This document shows positions 59,128 through 64,000 of a stretch of DNA of 64,000 nt, piece after piece. The notes below the pieces were generated by a model, which ran no database searches, was not told where the DNA came from, and was given only the letters and a program-made list of their open reading frames with translations. The translations under genes and the position numbers were made by a program. Position 1 is the stretch's first letter. Every line of letters begins with the position of its first letter. The stretch comes from Gelidibacter gilvus (GTDB lineage Bacteria > Bacteroidota > Bacteroidia > Flavobacteriales > Flavobacteriaceae), in assembly GCF_004115975.1 (NCBI RefSeq), contig NZ_SDDZ01000004.1, positions 62,001 through 126,000 of the forward strand, read 5' to 3'.

Positions 59128-60954
59128 TTACTCAAAACTCTGCATATCCACCAACATTTTGTAAACGCCATTTTTTGTCATAAGTTCATTGTGTTTGCCT
59201 TGTTCAACAATTTCTCCTTTTTGCATGACCACAATTTCATCGGCATTTTGAATGGTTGATAATCTATGCGCTATGACAATGGAAGTCCTGTTACGCATCA
59301 TATTCTCCAGGGCAGATTGTACCAAACGTTCACTTTCGGTGTCTAAAGCTGAAGTAGCCTCGTCCAGGATCATAATTGGAGGATTTTTTAGAACTGCTCT
59401 TGCAATGCTTAGACGTTGCTTTTGACCTCCGGATAATTTATTTCCAGAATCGCCGATATTGGAGTGAATACCGTTAGGAAGATCTTTAACAAATTCCCAA
59501 GCGTTGGCTATTTTTAAGGCATCCATGACTTCTTCATCGGTAGCGTTTTGCTTGCCAATTTTAATATTGTTGCTGATGGTGTCATTAAATAAAATAGAAT
59601 CTTGAGATACAACACCAAGCATGCCTCGTAACGATGATATGGAAAGATCTTTAATATCTACACCATCAATAGAAATGTTGCCTTCATTAACATCATAAAA
59701 TCTTGTAATCAGATTGGCAATGGTACTTTTTCCGCTTCCAGATTGACCTACTAGCGCGACAGTTTTTCCTTTAGGCACGTTAAGATTGAAGTTTTTGAGC
59801 ACTAATTGGTCTTCGTATTTAAAGGAAATATTATCAATAGTGATGTTAGATTCAAATTCATTTTTCACTACTGGATTCTCAATTTCCTTAATGGTATTCT
59901 CCGTTTCTAAAAACTCAAGAATCCTATTTGCAGCACCATCACCCTTTTTAACGCCATAACTTGCTTTGGCAATAGCCTTTGCAGGGGTAAGGATATTATA
60001 GGCTAGAAGAATATAACCAATAAAAAACGTAGGATCCATTGATTGGTCTATAAACACCAGATAGCCCCCAAATACCAAGAGAATTCCAATCACAATGATT
60101 CCTAGAAACTCGCTCATTGGAGACGCCAAGTTTTGACGATTCAGTAAGCTATTGGAATAATGATAGTAGCGTTCATTTGAATCCTCAAATTTTTTGGCGA
60201 ATACTTTCTCCACATCAAAGGCTTTGATAATCCGCAAGCCAGTCATTGTTTCTTCAAGAATGGATAGAAAAATGCCTTGTTCCTGTTGGACTTTTAAAGA
60301 CCCTTTTTTTAGTGATTTCCCAATTTTTGAGATAACAACGCCAGATATTGGTAAAAAAACAAAAACAAATAAGGTCAATTTGGCGCTCATCATGAGCATT
60401 ACTACCAAAGAAAATAAGATGGTCAAAGGTTCTCTGACAATCATTTCCAAAACTGCTAAAAACGAATTTTTAACTTCATCTACATCGGCGCTGACACGAG
60501 AGATCGTATCACCTTTAGATTTTTCGGAATAAAATGCAAGCGGTAAGGTGACTATTTTATCAAAGAGCACATTCCTGATGTCTTTTAAAACGCCATTTCT
60601 CAAAAATGTAATATAATACATGGCGAGATAATTAAAGACGTTTTTCAGTAAGAACATACTAATGATCACAGAGACCATAAGCATGAGCACTTTGAAATCA
60701 CCATACTTCTCAATTTTATCTACTATAAAAAAGTTAAGGTAATCTTCCATATATCCTTTAATATTCAACAGTCCCTCGTAGGAAGGTTCTGCGAAAACCT
60801 CACGTTTTTCACTGAAAATAACCTTTAATACAGGAATTAAGGCAACAAAGGAAAGTGTGCTAAAAAGTGCATAAAGGATGTTGAAAAAAATGTTGAGATA
60901 GGCATATTTTTTATACGGAATAATAAACCGATAAAACTTTTTTAAATTCTCCAT
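59128..60954 (-). CDS. MsbA-like ABC exporter
   Basis: A half-transporter with six N-terminal helices (about 20-330) and a nucleotide-binding domain. Walker A is GQSGSGKST, the signature LSGGQKQR and Walker B IMILDEATSALD. The family flips lipids, often lipid A core. It begins one base after the phosphoglucomutase gene ends and may be coupled to it. Confidence 0.9.
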   Translation of the reverse strand: MENLKKFYRFIIPYKKYAYLNIFFNILYALFSTLSFVALIPVLKVIFSEKREVFAEPSYEGLLNIKGYMEDYLNFFIVDKIEKYGDFKVLMLMVSVIISMFLLKNVFNYLAMYYITFLRNGVLKDIRNVLFDKIVTLPLAFYSEKSKGDTISRVSADVDEVKNSFLAVLEMIVREPLTILFSLVVMLMMSAKLTLFVFVFLPISGVVISKIGKSLKKGSLKVQQEQGIFLSILEETMTGLRIIKAFDVEKVFAKKFEDSNERYYHYSNSLLNRQNLASPMSEFLGIIVIGILLVFGGYLVFIDQSMDPTFFIGYILLAYNILTPAKAIAKASYGVKKGDGAANRILEFLETENTIKEIENPVVKNEFESNITIDNISFKYEDQLVLKNFNLNVPKGKTVALVGQSGSGKSTIANLITRFYDVNEGNISIDGVDIKDLSISSLRGMLGVVSQDSILFNDTISNNIKIGKQNATDEEVMDALKIANAWEFVKDLPNGIHSNIGDSGNKLSGGQKQRLSIARAVLKNPPIMILDEATSALDTESERLVQSALENMMRNRTSIVIAHRLSTIQNADEIVVMQKGEIVEQGKHNELMTKNGVYKMLVDMQSFE

Positions 60955-62682
60955 TTAACTGAGATTCATGTCTTTTAGCATCGCATCAATTTTTTTCTGT
61001 AATTGGCCATCGACAGATGCATAGTCTTCTACAGAAGATAAAGGTGCATTAACGCTCATATAAAACTTAATTTTTGGTTCAGTGCCACTTGGTCTTAATG
61101 CTATTTTGCTGCCATCTTCGGTATAATAAATAATGACATTTGATTTTGGGATATCGATGATTTCATCTTTATTGGTGATGAAGTTTTTCGCTTTTGAAAG
61201 TTGATAATCCTCAATTTTAGTCACTTTAAAACCATTGATTTCCTTTAGCGGGTTTTCTCTGGCGTCCTTCATCATTTGTTTGATTTCTTGGGCGCCTTCC
61301 ATACCTTTTTTAGTGATAGATACTAAATGTTCTTTATAAAGTCCGTGAGTGACGTACAATTGCAATAATTTTTTATAAAACGAGCTGCCATCAGCCTTAG
61401 CTTGTGCTTCTATTTCGTAAGCTAATAGGGTAGAGGTGACCGCGTCTTTATCACGGACAAAATCGCCCACCATATAACCAAAGCTTTCTTCACCGCCGCC
61501 AATAAAGTCGAGTTCAGGAAAGTCCTTGATCATTTTAGCAATCCATTTAAAACCGGTTAAGCCTTCTTTATATTCAACACCGTATGATTTTGTCAAAACT
61601 TCCACCATTGGCGTGGAAACAATTGTAGATCCTACAAACTCGTTGCCATCAAGCTTGCCTTGTTTCTTCCATTGCTTTAATAGGAAATCGGTCATGACCA
61701 ACATGGCTTGATTGCCATTGAGCAGGATTAACTTGCCTTCCAAGTCTCTAACCGCAACCCCTAAACGGTCGCAGTCAGGATCTGTTCCAATAACAATATC
61801 TGCATTGACTTTTTCTGCGAGTTCCAATGCCATTTTTAAAGCTTCCGGTTCTTCAGGGTTTGGAGATTTTACCGTTGGGAAATCGCCATCTGGAACTGCC
61901 TGTTCTTTAACAATATGGACGTTTTTATATCCAGCACGTTTAAGCGTTTCAGGAATTGTAACAATAGAAGTCCCATGAAGCGATGTAAAGACAACAGTGA
62001 TATTGTCTTTTGCTTCTTGAGTTGTGAAGTTTCCGTTTTTTACCGACGCGTCGATAAAGGCATCATCCACCTCTTTGCCAATAATTTTTATGAATTTCTC
62101 TTTGGCTTTAAAATTAATTTCAGAATAATCCAAACTGTTAATTTCGTCAACTATGGCTGCATCCTGAGGTGGTACCAATTGTCCGCCATCTTGCCAATAT
62201 ACTTTAAATCCGTTGTATTCTGGAGGGTTATGTGAAGCTGTTAAAACAATCCCACAATGGCAGCCAAGATGTCTTACTGAAAAAGATAATTCGGGAGTGG
62301 TGCGCAAATCCTCAAACAAATAAACTTGTATGTCGTTTGCCGAAAACACATCAGCGACAACTTTTGCCAAGGTTTTACTGTTATGGCGACAATCATAAGC
62401 AATAACTACTTTGGGCGTTTCATTTGGAAATTGCTCATGCAAGTAATTGCTTAGGCCTTGTGTGTTTCTTCCAAGCGTATATTTATTGATTCGATTGGTG
62501 CCAACGCCCATAATGCCACGCATGCCACCAGTGCCAAATTCTAGATCCTTATAAAACCCTTCTTGGATTTCTTTAGGATGAAAAGCGATACTGTTCTTGA
62601 TTTCGTCTTGGGTTTCTTTATCAAAAGTTGGTGTCAACCAAGTGTTGATACGTTCTAAAATTTTCGGTTCAATGTGGATCAT
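60955..62682 (-). CDS. Phosphoglucomutase/phosphomannomutase
   Basis: An alpha-D-phosphohexomutase of 575 residues interconverting hexose 1- and 6-phosphates. The phosphoserine loop is [13 protein letters not shown], the metal loop [10 protein letters not shown], the sugar-binding loop [10 protein letters not shown] and the phosphate loop [12 protein letters not shown]. It provides sugar phosphates for envelope polysaccharides and central metabolism. Confidence 0.94.
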   Translation of the reverse strand: MIHIEPKILERINTWLTPTFDKETQDEIKNSIAFHPKEIQEGFYKDLEFGTGGMRGIMGVGTNRINKYTLGRNTQGLSNYLHEQFPNETPKVVIAYDCRHNSKTLAKVVADVFSANDIQVYLFEDLRTTPELSFSVRHLGCHCGIVLTASHNPPEYNGFKVYWQDGGQLVPPQDAAIVDEINSLDYSEINFKAKEKFIKIIGKEVDDAFIDASVKNGNFTTQEAKDNITVVFTSLHGTSIVTIPETLKRAGYKNVHIVKEQAVPDGDFPTVKSPNPEEPEALKMALELAEKVNADIVIGTDPDCDRLGVAVRDLEGKLILLNGNQAMLVMTDFLLKQWKKQGKLDGNEFVGSTIVSTPMVEVLTKSYGVEYKEGLTGFKWIAKMIKDFPELDFIGGGEESFGYMVGDFVRDKDAVTSTLLAYEIEAQAKADGSSFYKKLLQLYVTHGLYKEHLVSITKKGMEGAQEIKQMMKDARENPLKEINGFKVTKIEDYQLSKAKNFITNKDEIIDIPKSNVIIYYTEDGSKIALRPSGTEPKIKFYMSVNAPLSSVEDYASVDGQLQKKIDAMLKDMNLS

Positions 62683-62762
62683 GACGGTGTGATTAAAGTT
62701 AGTATTACAAAAATAGGCAATTCAACAAATGTTAATTGATTAAAGACTATTAATTTAATGGA

Positions 62763-63710
62763 TTAGAAATTCAATTCATCATGAACAAGATAGCGTTTTC
62801 TGTCATCTCTGTTGCGTAAAATAATTTCGCCCAAAAAGCCCGCAATGAAAAACTGAGTACCAATAATCATCGTTGATAGTGCGATATAGAATTGTGGACG
62901 ATCGGTAATCAAGCGTCCGGCAGTATTTAAAAAGAGTTTATCAATACCAAGATAAAGCGTAAAACCAAGTCCGATGATCAACATAATCGCACCCAAAGCA
63001 CCAAAAAGGTGCATCGGCCGTCTTGCAAAACGCGAGATAAACCAAATGGTCAGCAAATCGAGAAAACCATGAATAAACCGGTTCATTCCGAATTTAGTGC
63101 TGCCGTATTTTCGTGCTTGATGGCGGACTACTTTTTCACCGATATTTGAAAATCCTGCATTTTTTGCCAAAACGGGTATGTAACGGTGCATTTCACCATG
63201 TACATCAATGTTTTTAACGACGTTAAGATCGTAAGCTTTGAGGCCGCAGTTAAAATCGTTTAATTTCACTCCGGAAGTGCTGCGAGCCGCCCAATTAAAG
63301 AGTTTTGAAGGCAAGTTTTTAGAAACTACAGAATCATACCGTTTTTTCTTCCATCCTGAAACCATATCGTATTGTTCTTTGACAATCATATGATAAAGTT
63401 CTGGAATTTCTTCTGGACTATCCTGCAAATCGGCATCCATCGTGATGACCACATCACCTTGTGCTTTTTCGAATCCGGCGTGAAGCGCTTGCGATTTCCC
63501 AAAATTCCTCGTAAAACGAATGCCCTTAACATTAGTGTCTTTTTCTGACAATTGTTTAATGACCTTCCATGAACCGTCGGTACTGCCATCATCAATAAAG
63601 ATGATTTCATAAGAAAAATGATTGGACTGCATAACTTTTGCAATCCAATCATATAATTCAGTTAACGATTCCTGTTCGTTGAGTAGTGGTATAACTACTG
63701 ATATGTTCAT
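62763..63710 (-). CDS. GT2 glycosyltransferase (polyprenyl-phosphate sugar type)
   Basis: The catalytic domain has VVIPLLNEQESL, FIDDGSTDGSW and the metal motif MDADLQDSPEEIPEL. Two C-terminal helices (about 235-260 and 275-300) follow, as in DPM1/GtrB/ArnC-type enzymes that load sugars on undecaprenyl phosphate. The sugar donor cannot be told from sequence. Confidence 0.92.
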   Translation of the reverse strand: MNISVVIPLLNEQESLTELYDWIAKVMQSNHFSYEIIFIDDGSTDGSWKVIKQLSEKDTNVKGIRFTRNFGKSQALHAGFEKAQGDVVITMDADLQDSPEEIPELYHMIVKEQYDMVSGWKKKRYDSVVSKNLPSKLFNWAARSTSGVKLNDFNCGLKAYDLNVVKNIDVHGEMHRYIPVLAKNAGFSNIGEKVVRHQARKYGSTKFGMNRFIHGFLDLLTIWFISRFARRPMHLFGALGAIMLIIGLGFTLYLGIDKLFLNTAGRLITDRPQFYIALSTMIIGTQFFIAGFLGEIILRNRDDRKRYLVHDELNF

Positions 63711-63766
63711 TTAAGAGATTTCAAGTTTTAAGCATTCAAAAGTAACAAAATTAGTTCAAAACAATC

Positions 63767-64000
63767 TTATTCTTTTTTCATTACCAAACCACCTATCAGC
63801 GAATATATAAGTCCAAAAAGTGCGCTCATGGCAACCCAAAATGCTCCCATCAGTCCAGGGTTTGCGAACATCTCAACAAACTTCATACCTTGATCGACCA
63901 TCTCTTGGGTCATGTCCGGATTATCTTCAATCATCTTATCTTTAGCAACTGCAATCATTTCATTAATGAAATTAGGGTCTATGATATAATTAAAAATTAA
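63767..64000 (-). CDS. DUF4199 membrane protein, C-terminal part (cut by window end)
   Basis: The frame stays open to the window edge, so the gene begins outside. The visible 77 residues include NYIIDPNFINEMI, a Met/Glu-rich helical segment with EEM-like MTQEMVDQGMKF, and a final hydrophobic helix (LMGAFWVAMSALFGLIYSLIGGLVM) ending in KKE. This pattern is typical of DUF4199 in Bacteroidota. Its function is unknown; it often lies beside a GT2 gene, as here. Confidence 0.8.
   Translation of the reverse strand, partial: LIFNYIIDPNFINEMIAVAKDKMIEDNPDMTQEMVDQGMKFVEMFANPGLMGAFWVAMSALFGLIYSLIGGLVMKKE

Overview
The window is AT-rich and comes from a member of the Bacteroidota, most likely a marine Flavobacteriaceae. 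Four things point there: promoters of the TAnnTTTG (-7) type, a clade II-like nos cluster whose NosZ has a lipoprotein signal, a fused CcoN-CcoO cbb3 oxidase, and family-typical genes (NirV-like SUMF1 protein, DUF4199, DUF6265-like domain, tail-fused PurL). No rRNA, tRNA, prophage, insertion sequence or CRISPR array was recognised.

Layout. 1-1.2 kb: end of hemN and a universal stress protein. 1.4-5.9 kb: nitrite reduction (nirK fused to cytochrome c, NirV-like protein, Sco-type copper chaperone, alginate-export-type porin). 6.2-13.7 kb: nitrous oxide reduction (cytochrome c lipoprotein, fasciclin lipoprotein, nosZ, a membrane protein, nosL, nosD, nosF, nosY). 13.7-17.2 kb: a copper-acquisition group with a small Cys protein, a Met-rich lipoprotein and an OprC/NosA-type TonB receptor. 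17.2-20.4 kb, minus strand: a nitrosative-stress group (hemerythrin, His-rich membrane protein, RIC/ScdA, Rrf2 regulator). 20.5-29.3 kb, minus strand: cbb3 oxidase and its assembly genes (ccoS-NO-Q-P-G-H, DsbD/TauE-like protein, ccoI), with a divergent Crp/Fnr regulator. The rest is housekeeping: peptidases, a VWA/AAA+ pair, a MarR-controlled beta-oxidation operon, an LTA-synthase-like sulfatase, acyl-CoA ligase, purL, an rRNA methyltransferase, an ECF sigma group, a tandem non-coding repeat array, a lipid-exporter-type ABC protein, phosphoglucomutase, a GT2 glycosyltransferase and a truncated DUF4199 gene.

The strongest result is a readable regulatory code. A palindrome RTGAYA-N2-TRTCAT-like site (TGA-N6-TCA) lies exactly 36 nt upstream of a TAnnTTTG-type box at five promoters: nirK, the nos cluster, the copper-uptake group, ccoS and ccoI. 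This fits class II activation by the Crp/Fnr protein encoded here. A second palindrome, GGAYA-N4-TRTCC, overlaps the -33 box of the Rrf2 gene and precedes RIC. It also sits exactly 19 nt upstream of the Fnr-like site at both nirK and the nos promoter. Low oxygen and nitric oxide therefore appear to be integrated by two regulators at fixed positions. Copper delivery, high-affinity respiration, nitrite reduction and N2O reduction all fall under the same control. No NO reductase gene was found in the window.

Two further structures deserve attention. One is an intergenic element present three times, each time filling the space from a TAG stop codon to the next start codon and ending in a purine-rich stretch next to that start. 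The other is an array of about five and a half 103-bp units, nearly all with a perfect hairpin, between the ABC protein gene and the ECF sigma gene.
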